A DNA stretch of 55,310 nucleotides, from NCBI GenBank assembly GCA_905250885.1, contig CAJNOQ010000313.1, positions 1 to 55,310 of the forward strand. Direction: 5' to 3'. Below the pieces are notes generated by a model, which worked only from the letters and a program-made list of their open reading frames with translations, searched no databases and was not told the origin of the DNA. Positions 1 to 11,263 of the stretch are shown here, piece after piece. A program made the position numbers and the translations under genes. The DNA is from Didymodactylos carnosus (Eukaryota; Rotifera; Eurotatoria; Philodinida; Philodinidae). The first letter of the stretch is position 1. Each line of letters starts with the position of its first letter.

Positions 1-747
1 TCACGAAAAGTGAGAGTCATCAAAGGTCACCGACCTATAAAACAATGACTCGAGCCGAACAACAACAAAAGAATCTATAAATAGAAAAAAAAGAATAAAT
101 AAATAAATAAATAGATAAATAAATAAATAAAAGGTAAAAACTAGTGTAGTGTACGAAAACAGATAGTAAAGAAGAATAAAAAAGAAACAAAATAAAATAA
201 AATAAAGTAAATAATATAATAATATTTCGGAATGGCTGTTCTATTTTTGGCGATTCCGTAACGGTCGATCTTTTCCTTGTAAAAGTCGAAGCATACATTC
301 AAATTTAACTGAAATTATTATTTTAAATTTATTACTTATTCACGAAAGTGAGAGTCAGCAAAAGTTCCCGACCTGTAATAACAATGACTCGTAAGACAAT
401 TTGACAAAAGAAAACTAGAATAATGGACAAAGACAGATCATCAGTAATAAAGAATGACAATCATTGAAAGGCTCTACTAAGCTGAGAAAAAACTCGTCAT
501 GTTGAGAGAATGGAGTGCTTGAAAGAGTTTACCAGTTTGAAGTTGATGAGGGTTAAGTTAGATGACATTGCAGTGTTTCTAAAACACACTCAAAATCGAA
601 TTTTTAAAGTGAAAAATCCCATGACTCGAGCTTGGATCATCAATGGTTAGAAACGCTGTCGCATTGCATGTCCGAAGTTGATTCAAGTGCTTTCACTTTA
701 TGTTTATTTTCAGAAACATTTCTTTGTTAGTTTGAAAATCTGGAAAT
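1..747. other. Gene-free leader region with a 52-bp direct repeat
   Basis: No gene is recognised here. A block of about 52 bp at 1-52 recurs in the same orientation at 340-391. Both copies start with TCACGAAA, carry GTGAGAGTCA and CCGACCT, and end in CAATGACTCG, with a handful of differences. Between them lies very A-rich DNA containing a run of AAAT repeats at about 85-130. Near the end, TTTATTTTCAG with its AG at 712-713 lies 35 nt before the TMA16 ATG and looks like a splice or trans-splice acceptor. Confidence 0.5.
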
Positions 748-1762
748 ATGGTATGTATTTTTTCAACTACATACTATTGTTACTATATCCATTTTACGAA
801 GTTGTTACTGAAGTTTGAGAACTAAATGTTATAAACTGCAGACACAAACAGCAAAAAAAGACAAATATTCCACTCTTTTGTTTAGCCTAAAGAGAAAAAG
901 ATTCGTGCTGGAGGAAAAATTATTCATCCAAGTAGTCGAAAAGCAAAACAATTATCTAGACGAGAATGTCATGTTGGAAGAGTAATCAAGTAAATAATTA
1001 ATTTAATTCTAAATAGTCTTTATTATGAAACTGCGTTTTTTGATAATTTTAGACAACGTCAGAACACAAGAGCAAAATACAATAATCTTCGACAAAAGTT
1101 ACTGTGGTTCAAAGAAAATCTTGATTTAACACATACTAAGTATTCAAAAAATGAATTCTATGACATAATCAAACGGTAAGCATGGATACAAATACAATAT
1201 AGTTCTTGTAATAAACATAGTTCTCGTTTTCAGATATTTAAATCGTTTTCAAGACGAGCTCGAGCAAATTGATTTGAAAAATCAAATTGGAGAACGCCAA
1301 AAAACGCCTCAATATGTATCAAGAAAATCATTGATTGCTACAACCACGGGAACTGAGAAAAATGAATTTGAATCAATTGGCTTAGGTAATTCTTAAAAAT
1401 CTGTGTTTTTAAAATGTCGTCTGTTATTTTGTGTTTATTTTTAGAAATACCCAATCTTACACAAGCCAGTATTGTCGAAGAACTCAAGTGAGATAATACT
1501 CGATTTGTTATTAATATTAATGTGTGGTTGTTTCTTCATTTTTAGAAAATGGGACGGTAGCATTCGATTTATGTCTCGTTTGAAACTATCTTTAGTTAAA
1601 AAATCATTATTTGATAATGAAAATAGTAATGGAGATGATTTAGTTTCAACAACAGTATCCATAGATGTGAATGAAGATGATGATGATAATATCGAGGAAG
1701 ATGAACAAAAAAATGTGACCAATTCAGAATCTGACACAGAAGCTGATTTGATTTTAGAATAA
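748..1762 (+). CDS. TMA16: TMA16, translation machinery-associated protein 16
   Basis: TMA16 is a small nuclear protein that binds late pre-60S ribosomal particles. Six exons are inferred: 748-750 (the ATG alone), 886-989, 1053-1175, 1234-1385, 1445-1487 and 1546-1762. They sum to 642 nt (213 aa); as I recall, human TMA16 is 203 aa. The spliced protein starts M-PKEKKIRAGGKIIHPSSRKA, like the family N-terminus. It continues with LLWFKENL, RYLNRFQDELEQI and IGLEIPNL, which correspond to family signatures (WFQ.HL, RYLNRF.SELEQI, YGLEIPD). The C-terminus is acidic (EDDDDNIEEDEQ). Introns are 58-135 nt and canonical. AATAAA overlaps the stop codon. The oddity is that intron 1 begins immediately after the start codon (ATG|GTATGT). 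Product call is firm; the start rests on family similarity. Confidence 0.88.
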
Positions 1763-2584
1763 ATAACCGACTCTGTTAAAAAAGTCCGTTTACTTTTCTT
1801 GTTCAAGCTTCTCGATGAGGAGAGCACGGGGGGCTGGCCCCTTCCTAAAAGCATTTTTGGACTTTTCGGCAAAATCTTTGACGTTTTTCCACAAGCAACT
1901 TTCTGCCAAAAATTTAGAAAACTTTTTTTCGCCATCCACTTCTGCGAAGAAAAATGTTTAGCCCCTCCCATCCTAGCGACTACAATCTCTCTTCGTGAAG
2001 ATGTTTCACTAGAAATGTACGAAATTGTTGATGAGGAATCGACAGAAGCAGCATAGAACAAAAGAAATCAGATCTTATCGAACATTCCTTGAAATAAGAG
2101 TAATAGATCCAAATATGTAGCGAAGAGATATCAACACATCGTGCCTTAGTCGATAAATAATAAATAAATCATAAAATTAAGATATAAAATGTGTAAAAGT
2201 CGCTGTGAAGACAGTCCCTCATTGTCAAGCCGAATGTCTGTTTTCTACGGATTTTGGGTATTTTAACATGATTACTATTTTTTTGCTAAATAGTTTTTAT
2301 TAAATACTAAGACTTTAGTAAGCTATATTTTTGTGTGACTGGGGGCGGGGTTGCGTGGAGATATAATTATTTTTAATACATTACTTTAGAAAAAAAGTAA
2401 CTTTTTACTTAGCATTTAATAAAAACTACTTAGCATTTAAATGGGAGCCTTTTAACATTATGCTTTTCATGGAAAAGCTAAAAGACTTTAGCAAAATGAC
2501 TTTGACTAAAGGAAATATCAGAGAATAAATAAGAGAAAACGATACATGTAGTTGCTAACGATTGAAACTTTTAATCGATAGCTA
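1763..2584. repeat. Intergenic DNA with a 150-bp hairpin element (2285-2434)
   Basis: Downstream of TMA16. The arms at 2285-2311 and 2408-2434 are 27 nt each, start GCTAA(A/G)TAGTTTTTATTAAAT, and are inverted with only two mismatches around a 96-nt loop. The 1790-2056 stretch can be read open on both strands, but I find no recognisable protein in it. Confidence 0.5.
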
Positions 2585-2585
2585 C

Positions 2586-2994
2586 ACTCTAAAAAAAAAA
2601 GATATTTCAAAAAACCCTGAAAAGTATTCTCCATTTGAGAAAAACCAAAAAAAAGGTATAACCACCCGTGAAAAACGTTTAACCAGGGTTTAACCATCTG
2701 AAACATATCATAACTGTTTAAAAGTTTCTTCTTATCAAAAAACCAATTTTCGTTTTCTAAAATACGGCTAAATTATATTCTGAAAAACGGTTGAGGTTTT
2801 TTCATGTCACAAAAAAACCTTTCAGGTATTTTAAAATACCAAATCAATTCAGGGTTTTTTAAATCACGGCTTTTTCATATTCTAAAAATGCCAAAGGGTT
2901 TTTCTGATAAAAGCAAAAAACGTTTAAACAGTTATGATATGTTTCAAATGGTTATACCATTTTTCGTATTTTATAATACCTTTATTTTTTAGAG
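2586..2994. repeat. Foldback / MITE-like element
   Basis: A roughly 410-bp inverted repeat. Its outer ends are CTCTAAAAAA (left) and TTTTTTAGAG (right). Internally, AACCATCTGAAACATATCAT at about 2693 is matched in inverse by ATGATATGTTTCAAATGGTT at about 2937. Arms are interrupted by mismatches. No coding capacity. I could not settle a target-site duplication. Confidence 0.6.
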
Positions 2995-3763
2995 AGTACT
3001 GCATTGTTAAAATCATTCAACGAACAAGATGTGGCAAAAACTTGTACCGAATTTGTGTGCATTGTAATGCAATCGAAAATACATCTTGCGTTGACATAAA
3101 ACACAATAGATTTTGTCAATATTTCTCCAGCGGCCTGTTATTATTGAAAAAAAAATAAGTGCTCCTTGGCGAGTGCATGAGGAAAGTAATCAATGCTGCA
3201 AGAGTTTTCTTGTGTTTGTGATATTATTTAGAGAATAAAAGTTCTTTTTAACAATAATCAGATGTCTTAAGTTTCTTGAATTTAGTTATTTTGAATTACT
3301 TTAAGATTAAAGAGTTTTTTAACGTCGAATAATAAGTTTTATTGCTCAAAAACGAGGAAACGGAAGATGCAAAGTACAGGTTGCCTACAGTTATTTCAAA
3401 TAGCTTAGAATAGTATATTCAAAGTAGCTGAGTGGGTTAAGACATGTAGGTTCGTAAGGTGAAGTTAGACGGTGTCATCGGTGCATACGTACACATGCCA
3501 ATTGGCAGAGATATATCTCTGTCAAAAAAGTGCTACACTGATAAAAATCAGTGCCTCATAGTTGCTTGTGGAAGTTTACTAAAACGCTTATTATCCAGTA
3601 TCGTTACGTGCTTTAAATTATTTCGGCTAATAAACACCCAATTCTTTCAATCAAATATATTCACGATTGAAATTGTCAGTACATTGCATTGTAAAAACAT
3701 ATTGACATTCTTTAACTTTTTTACGCTTCTTATAAAACTAAGTATATTTAATATAATTGAAAA
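2995..3763. other. Gene-free; contains a tRNA-like A-box segment
   Basis: No gene is recognised. At 3425-3441, TAGCTGAGTGGGTTAAG resembles the D-arm / A box of a class II tRNA, but no acceptor pairing and no B box at tRNA spacing are visible. It is at most a degenerate tRNA-derived repeat. A short hairpin (CACTGATAAAAATCAGTG) lies at about 3536-3553. Confidence 0.3.
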
Positions 3764-3880
3764 ACATTTTTGTAAAATGATTTTACACAAGAAGCGAGCT
3801 TTCGATACTTCACAGCCTGATGATGATACTGTGAAGTATCGAAAGCTTGCCTCTTGTGTAAAATGATTTTACAAAAATGT
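3764..3880. repeat. Near-perfect 52-bp-arm hairpin element
   Basis: Left arm 3764-3815 and right arm 3829-3880 are reverse complements with three mismatches in 52 nt, separated by a 13-nt loop containing GATGATGAT. The sequence begins ACATTTTTGTAAAATG and ends CATTTTACAAAAATGT-like. Such near-identity implies a recent or gene-converted foldback element, or a structured RNA. An open frame reads through it but has no other coding character. Confidence 0.75.
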
Positions 3881-3963
3881 AAAAACATAGTAAATTATAA
3901 CATTGTTAAAAATATAAACACAAAAATGAAGAAAATATGAAGTAAAGAATTATTACGGATATC

Positions 3964-4274
3964 ATTATTAGACGTTAAGAAAATCCACAATTTTTTTCCG
4001 AGCTTTCGAGATATGTTTATCAGAGAATAAAATGACGATAAAGAAAAATTAACAACAAAGAGAACAAGAATGTTTCACACTCTTATTATACACAGATAAG
4101 AAGACTCAGAAAATCGTGCATATATTCGATATGGACGTTTTTTCTGTATAATACGAGTGAGGAACATTTCTTGCTCATTTTGTTGTTAATTATTCTTTAT
4201 CGTCATTTTATTCTCTGATAAGCATATCTCGAAAGCTCGGAAAAAAATTGTGCTTTTTCTTAACGTCTAATAAT
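3964..4274. repeat. Palindromic MITE, about 311 bp
   Basis: Termini are ATTATTAGACGTTAAGAAAA and its reverse complement. Arms of about 115 nt share CCGAGCTTTCGAGATATG and CAGAGAATAAAATGACGAT with few differences, around a roughly 60-80-nt centre. It is too short for a transposase, so non-autonomous. No certain target-site duplication. Confidence 0.7.
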
Positions 4275-4498
4275 GGTAGGCTCTTTCGGTTTATATAAAA
4301 AAGAAACAACTTTTACAGGATAAAGTAATAAAATAGGTTCTTGTTCATCGAGTTTTCCCATTGACTGAAGTTTTTCCGGTTTTCACTATTTTCATCTTAA
4401 GGTAACGAGAGATGAGCAAGATTATTTAACGTCTGAAAACAAAATAACGGTTAATAACTTTTCATCCAAATCCTTTACTAACAAACAAAAACTAATCT

Positions 4499-4757
4499 CT
4501 AGTCGGGACTCCCGGTAAAACTCCCACGGGACTCCTGTCACGGGATCCTGCAAGATCCGGCGAGAGTCAGGTGGGACTTTCAAGGGATTTCTCATAACTC
4601 TTGAGAACTCCTGTATGACTTTGAGTATTCTAAGGCCTTTCGTTGGACTCCCGCAGGACTCGAAAGTTCCACAGGAGTTCTGAGAAATCCCATGAAAGTC
4701 CCATCTGACTTCTGCAGGACCCCGTGACAGGAGTACCGCGGGACTCTCGACTAGGGA
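4499..4757. repeat. GC-richer foldback element
   Basis: Inverted arms: the left contains CTCCTGTCACGGGATCCTGC and GTGGGACTTTCAAGGGATTTC, matched in inverse by the right arm (GGACCCCGTGACAGGAGT, GAAATCCCATGAAAGTCCCA). The element is clearly richer in G+C than its surroundings. A 118-codon minus-strand open frame spans it but is only a consequence of the repeat. Confidence 0.65.
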
Positions 4758-5092
4758 TGCCCTACATCGCTTGGACATTTTAGACTGCTGTTCTGATCGT
4801 GTCGACGTTAGGTGGAAAGAGAGAAAGCTACAGGTGCCATTTCTAGCGAGATTAAGACATAATTACGCTGTAAAATCCACCATTTTCGTAATTACGCCGT
4901 AATAAGGCTACAAGGCCGCGATCTATAAAAAATCGAAGACACAGGAATTTCCATTAAAAAAGGAGGACGCAAACGTTTAGCATGAAACTCAATAATCAAC
5001 ATTATTTTCCATTATTTACTTGAATTGTAGAGTTTAGTCATAAATTTTGTATCTAACTTATATCGACCAAATCGTACACATTATTGACAAGT

Positions 5093-6298
5093 GGGTATTT
5101 CCGCACAGGTCCGCCCACTTTATACACGACCTAAAGTCGGGAAGGTTTTACTAAAGATATGTAAAGACCCTTGTCGCCCTCTGGAAAGATTATTCCGAGC
5201 ACGGTTTTTCCTCGGCCATAAGTTCTGAATTGAAGCGTTTTCAGGGACGCCGTAACAGCGAAATCCGACCCTACCTAGTCGGATTTTCTCCTCTGACATT
5301 CGAAAAGAATTTTTGACTGGAGGACCTTATCTGCATTAGCAGATATCACTCGTTTTATAGCGTGTTGGACGAGCTTAAAATCTAACAAAACTTAACTTTA
5401 TTTATATTCATATAAAAGGGGCTTCCTAGTTTGTTCGTATGACGCAACAATGAAGTCTCTAGCGCTTTTTACTTCTTCATGGTAAGCGTAGCCTGGAGAC
5501 CTACTTTGGCCAGTCTTGGCCTCCTCCCTCGAAAACTACACATCAGTTCTTTGAGATCTTGTTAGCCCGCACACTACTCGACTAGTGGCACAAACGCGCA
5601 AGGTATTGACTTTGACCAGGTAGTTTTTCTTGTGGCGGTTTTCTAGAAATCCCCTAAAAATCTTCAGTTACTCATAAATATTGAATCCAAACTAACCTGA
5701 AATTCGGATTCAGCATGTCATTTTATGCGTAATTTAGTATTTTTCCCGTTTCTGGCCTGAAGGAGATTATAGGATTTTTAGGGGATTTCTAGAAAACCGC
5801 CACAAGAAAAACTACCTGATCAAAGTCAACACCTTGTGCGTTTGTAGCACAAGTCGAGTACTGTGCGGACTAACAAGATCTCAAAGAACTGATGTATAGT
5901 TTTGGAGGGAGTTTTGTTAGATTTTAAGCTCGTCCAACACGCTATAAAACGAGTGATATCTGCTAATGCAGATAAGGTCCTCCAGTCAAAAATTCTTTTC
6001 GAATGTCAGAGGAGAAAATCTCATTTGCGGATAGAAATATGCAACTTTGTATGCTCTTTCCAGTTAGCAATATGAGAGGGCTTGTTAGTATTAGGTAAGG
6101 TCGGATTTCGCTGTCACGGCGTCCCTAAAAACGCTTCAATTCAGAACTTATGGCCGAGGAAAAACCGTGCTCGGAATAATCTTTCCATAGGGCGACAAGA
6201 GTCTTGACATACCTTTAGTAAAACTGTCCATTGCATATAGTAAAACCTTCCCGACTTTAGGTCGTGTATAAAGTGGGCGGGCCTGTGCGGAAGTACCC
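5093..6298. mobile_element. 1.2-kb foldback DNA element with candidate 4-bp target duplication
   Basis: The whole segment is an imperfect palindrome. The left end, GGGTATTTCCGCACAGG, is mirrored at the right end by CCTGTGCGGAAGTACCC. Inner blocks such as CGTTTTATAGCGTGTTGGAC (left, about 5350) and TGTGGCGGTTTTCTAGAAAT (about 5633) recur in inverse at about 5940 and 5790. AAGT flanks both ends (5089-5092 and 6299-6302), a possible duplication. The arms differ by two indels: about 130 bp extra on the left (5391-5520) and about 80 bp extra on the right (6018-6097). No transposase is encoded. Confidence 0.7.
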
Positions 6299-6736
6299 AA
6301 GTTAAAAAGCTTCAGTTCTTGACCAAGATAATCTCTCCTCACTTCATCGTACGATAAAAAATGGACAACTTAAACTTCATAGAAGTTGTGACTCTTTTCT
6401 TTTGAACATTTAATGACAAGAAAAGAATCTTAAAAACATCATGAGATAGATGTCGCCTTAGTCTGTCATACATGTGATTTTACTCAAGCTTTTTTATTTT
6501 GCTGTGTTGGCTTTCGATTCGTCAATCTTCTAGTTTTCTTCCAGGGTTAACTGTTCGTTAAGTTTTACGCTAGCCCTTATCTTTAGTAGAAACTGAGTGA
6601 TATGACGTCATTCTAAAACGATGGTCTTCCTGCTTTTCTATTTTGCTATACTTAGAATAAGCAAACTTTTTTCATTTCAGTTTATGTAGCAAACCAGTAT
6701 TACTAACAATTTAATTTGCAGTTCTCATGTGTCAAG

Positions 6737-9700
6737 ATGGTATGCATCCCAAGGAAAAAACTATAATGATTTACGTTTTAACTGCGATTTTCTGTTTAGA
6801 TGGTTGAAGATGAAGATGATGAAGAGGTCATTCTCGATAAAAGAACGTTATTTCAGCCCAATTCCGATTCATCATCGCCTATTGGTGGTGTAAATCGATT
6901 TAATATCAAAGTCTATGAAGAAGTAAAATTATCGAAAGTGCAAACGGCATTATTGGGTGCAACATGCGTGTCAATCGTAAGAGTCAGGTTTTCTCCTATG
7001 TGAATATTCTAGACTGGACAAATAAACGTTCAGAACTTCTCTTAACTCTCTTGTAGGGAATTTTTGCTGGTATTCTTGGACCAACATTTGTATTTTTTGC
7101 TAATAAAATTCAGACCGATGTTGCTGCCATCATATGGTTGATATCAATGAAAGCTAGTGGTTTTTTTATTGGAACATTACTCAGCGTTTATCTTTACGAC
7201 TGGTTAGTAAAAAATGATTCGTAAATAAAACAGCCTTAGTCTCTTAGTCTTATGATTCATTTAACTACACAGAAATATATTTTTTCTCGATATTTCAGGT
7301 TTAATACATGTTGTTTGCTGGGATTGTCGTGTTTATCGATTAGTTTTGGTGTTTGTGCATTGCCCATGATAACGGATTTAGCAACATTTTATTTGACTGC
7401 ACTTATACTAGGCGTTGGACTTGCTATTTCGAACAATGGTAAGTTCCTCTATTGAAAAAACCGCAACTACGTCATGTTTTGTTGTACAAATCGCTTCATT
7501 CAAAATTTTATCTACTATTCTTTTCTCTCTCAAGGAATTGATACGTTGTACAATCGATTGTGGACAAGACGATCGTTAACGCCTGTTCGATGGTTACATT
7601 TGTTATTAGCTCTTGGTGCAGTTTTATCGACACTCTTATTAGTACCGACGTCACTAAACAATGATAAACTGGCTATTATTAGTAATAATACGAAAAAAGA
7701 ACAAATAGGTAAGTTTTCTATTAAAATGAAACTGAAAGACACTGTATTTTGTTGTTATTATTTAGACATTGGTCGTCCTCGACGACAAGAACATAAGACG
7801 GTATCATTTGCTGATAAATTAGCAGACATGACCATCGATGATCCATTGTACGAAACGCATTATTCAATCTCAAATACGTCATTATTAACAATTGATTTTA
7901 ACTCTTCTTTGCTAATCACAAAAAGCATCACCACAACAACGGCACCATCGCATCCCCCAAAGTCCATTGCCTCTAGTTTAAATCAAACATCCTGTTTAAA
8001 AATATATTGTTGCTACAATTCAAATGAGACAAAAAATGCATCATCATCATCATCATTCGTTTGTCGAAGTGACGCACCTACTAATCAAAATGAACAGATT
8101 TGCAAACAAATAATGGAAAATTGCCAAGAGCAAAAGTTATGTTTAACATCAATGAATTATTTATGTAAAATTGATGAAATATGCAATGTAAAAAAGGAAG
8201 AACAAGAAATAGTAGTAAAAAATTGTAGTATACCGATCATAGACATGGCCCATAAAATAAATATAATATCGCTAAAACAGCCAGTGATAATAAAACCTAA
8301 TGGGATTAATAGTAATACAACAGAAGCCGCTCGCATCTCCTTATTGCCAACAACTATATCATCATCGTCATTATTGACGACGTCAAGTAAGATCATTAGA
8401 GAGTTTATTTTCCTTGGAAAAATGAATGATCAGTAGCAATAATCAGGCTCTTTTAGATTGTACTTTGCTAGAGTTTATTCCTTGTTTCAGTGTATTTTAA
8501 TAAGTCAACTTACATTCAATAGCTACAAGAAAGAAGCGATTATTTTTCTGGTATATATTTTTCCAAGAGATATTTCAATTTCTTTTTTAGTCACCACAAC
8601 AACGATGACGGCGACTTTAATTAGTAATACAATTTATGTTAATAAAACTCTATCGACGATAAACTCAACAATCATTACTATAATTCAACATCATAAACCA
8701 TCGTATGCCAAATCAGATGCAGATGAATTATCAAAGAATTTATTTTATAGAAAAGCGGTGAATTTTTTTCATTCCATTCATTCGATTCAAGTTTTATATT
8801 TATTTCTATCATTGTGTTTTTTTCTTCTTGGTATATTGTATTCAATTTTGGCTATGCGTGGAACAGATGCTGTATCCGGCATTTCACAACAACAACCAGC
8901 CTATCGTCAATCGCCTACATCTAATTTTTTCACCTCCTTTTTTGTTCGTCAATCATCACGACAACGGCAAAATATTTCGCCATCAAACTCGCTCTTATTT
9001 GCTGATAATTCATCATTAAAATTTATCTCAACATTAATTTTATTCTATTTTTTTTTATCATCTATTGAACACTCATCAATTTATCTCACATATCTATTTG
9101 GTATTCAATTGAGTCAAACTCAATTGTCTAGTTTACTTATACAATTTTCTTTTTTTATTGGGTTATTTTTAGGTAGACTTTTTGATATTTTTATTGAGTA
9201 TGGTTGTTATCTATTTTACACTCGTGTCATTACACGAGCAAAAAAACAGTCTAATCATTTTCATTCTATATCACTGAAATGTTGTATACTCATCTGTTTA
9301 TTTTTACTATTCATTGTATCAAGTACTCTAACATTTTCACATCTATTTAAACAAACAACAACAGACAATGGTCTTCCATCAAAACGAGTATTATATCTAA
9401 CATTTTTTCTTATCGGTTTTATAATTGCACTATTATCAAATTTAATATTAACATGGTTAGAACAAGATTTAACATTAAACGATCGTTTAATAAAAATTAT
9501 TGTTTTAACAATGACAACAAGTGAAATATTATTTCCATCATTAATTTACTACACAATGAGAAAATATATACTATCGTTTATATTCTATTTATTTTTATCA
9601 TCTCTTCTATCGTTAGTCATCTTTGTTTTTCTCTTATATTCAAGTAAAAAATGGCAACGAAAACGATTATATCGTATTTTACCAACATCAATGGATGTAG

Positions 9701-9831
9701 AAATGAGAAATGATGGAATAGACGATGAAGATGGAAATGATCTTGTTGGAACAGAATCATCATCAGATAATGAACAACAACAGATGAAATACACACAATC
9801 ATTAGAGCAAAAAACACATAAATTACATTGA
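6737..9831 (+). CDS. MFS transporter, MFSD4 / sodium-dependent glucose transporter 1-like
   Basis: A 12-helix major facilitator, probably a plasma-membrane sugar transporter. Coding exons: 6800-6976, 7057-7202, 7299-7438, 7535-7708, 7766-8386 and 8591-9831 (2499 nt, 832 aa), optionally preceded by an ATG-only exon at 6737-6739 (ATG|GTATGC) joined in phase 0. Helix 1 is near ALLGATCVSIGIFAGILGP, helix 4 near TALILGVGLAISNNGIDTLY, and helix 5 (WLHLLLALGAVLS) matches the family's LHF.FGLGA.LSP. Helices 7-12 are all in the last exon. An unusually long loop of about 275 aa between helices 5 and 6 is Ser/Thr-rich and Cys-rich with many N-X-S/T sites, fitting an extracellular loop. The C-tail is acidic. 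A TACTAAC branch-site match and acceptor (AG at 6720-6721) precede the ATG. The substrate is inferred only from the family. Confidence 0.75.
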
Positions 9832-10226
9832 TCAGTCATATGTGAGATATTTTTTACTTATGAGTATGAGCTATTGAAATGAATCTTTCTTTTGAAGTCT
9901 AAATGATTTAATGTCTTGATTCTACACTAAAAAAGCAAGAAACAGCCGGCCGTATCTGCCCCTTTAGTAAATTGATATCATTGTTGGTGCACATTTATGC
10001 GATTTCAATTTTGTTTGTTTGCAATAAATTTTACCGGTGTATTTTTGTTTTTATTTTTCATATATTATGTCACTTTTTTGTATAGGCTACTCCAATTTTT
10101 TGTAAAATAAATAAATTTGTGTCGATTATTAAAAAGAAGGAATAATAAATGTGAAATAGAAGGGAACGTTCTATCGACTTATCCCACGGTAATATTGACT
10201 GAACAATTATATTTTGTGGTATATAG
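9832..10226. other. 3' flank of the MFS gene, no gene
   Basis: Contains AATAAA-type signals (about 10023 and 10106) that could end the transporter transcript. Nothing else is recognised. Confidence 0.4.
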
Positions 10227-10886
10227 ATCATTCGTCAACTAATTTTTGTCGGCACCATTTTGTCGACAAATATTTTGTTGAAAAATATGCGTGAAAAAAT
10301 TATTAAGGTTTAAGAGCACCAATTTATATGTCGATTTTATTCAGCAGATAGAAGAGGAAAATAATGCTTCCCTTACTCAAAAACAAAGCGCGAAGTACAT
10401 TATCTTATTCATTCATTTACTCACTGTTATGACCGAAGCGATGAGTTTATCATTCATACGCTGCTCAAAAACAAGGCTACTCTCTTTTTAGAGAGATGAT
10501 AGCAGATGGTTGAACTTCCCATACTTTTTCTGAAAATATTTGTCTTCTTGCGTTTGTGAATGCTTTTGGTATTCCTCTTATCAGTAGTAACTTTTGGTAC
10601 ACTTTATTTATTTTTAAAGCAGCTTAGTTCATTCTCGACTTGTTCATTTGTTCTCGATTCGTTATATAGCGTGATCATAAAAATTCATGGCAAAAATGGT
10701 TAAAAGCAGGCCTGTACACGCTAAATAAAATAAAATAATCGAGTACAATAATATTTTGGTAGTCTTTTAAAAAGCTGAAAATAGATTTCGGCCAAAAATC
10801 GTGTTTTTCAGACATTCAACATCCAATGCTTTTTATGAAAATTTCGAGGAACACGTCTTTCCTCCGAAGGAGATGGAAGTTTGAAG

Positions 10887-11263
10887 CAGGCATGGGCGAG
10901 TCAGGGGGGGATACCGAGTCCCTAAAAGTTCACGCCGAATCCATTTCGAGACCGGTAATCTTTTAGATTCTTTTTGATGAAGGTGGTTTATATTTTAATT
11001 TGTTGAGCCATGGATAGATATTTGATTTTTCGAAAATAAGGGTATGTTCCATGTCCGTCTCCCGAACAAAATTTCTAATTTCATGTGAAACAGTAGGTGT
11101 TGTTATTTCGCTTTTCATTTTTCTCTACTCATTTGTGTTAAAAGTTGAATAGATCGGACTCGAAATACAAAAACTCAAGTCCGAGTCCGAGTCTTTCAAA
11201 AAAATCTCCAGTCCGAGTCCGCCAAAAAATCTTCCAGTCCGGACTCGAGTTCGCCCATGCCTG
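10887..11263. mobile_element. hAT-type MITE with perfect 8-bp target duplication
   Basis: A 377-bp element beginning CAGGCATGGGCGA and ending TCGCCCATGCCTG. It is flanked by identical 8-bp direct repeats GTTTGAAG at 10879-10886 and 11264-11271. CAG..CTG ends with an 8-bp duplication are the hallmark of the hAT superfamily. The right half carries tandem GAGTCCGAGTCCG-like repeats. No coding capacity. Confidence 0.85.

Noticed and set aside
1441..2061. 206-codon minus-strand open frame opposite TMA16
   Set aside because: It overlaps the well-supported TMA16 exons in antisense and has low-complexity Ser runs mirroring the acidic tail.
3459..3866. 135-codon plus-strand frame
   Set aside because: It runs through the 52-bp hairpin and simple AT-rich DNA, with no recognisable domain.
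4422..4778. 118-codon minus-strand frame
   Set aside because: It coincides with the GC-rich foldback at 4499-4757 and shows no protein family.
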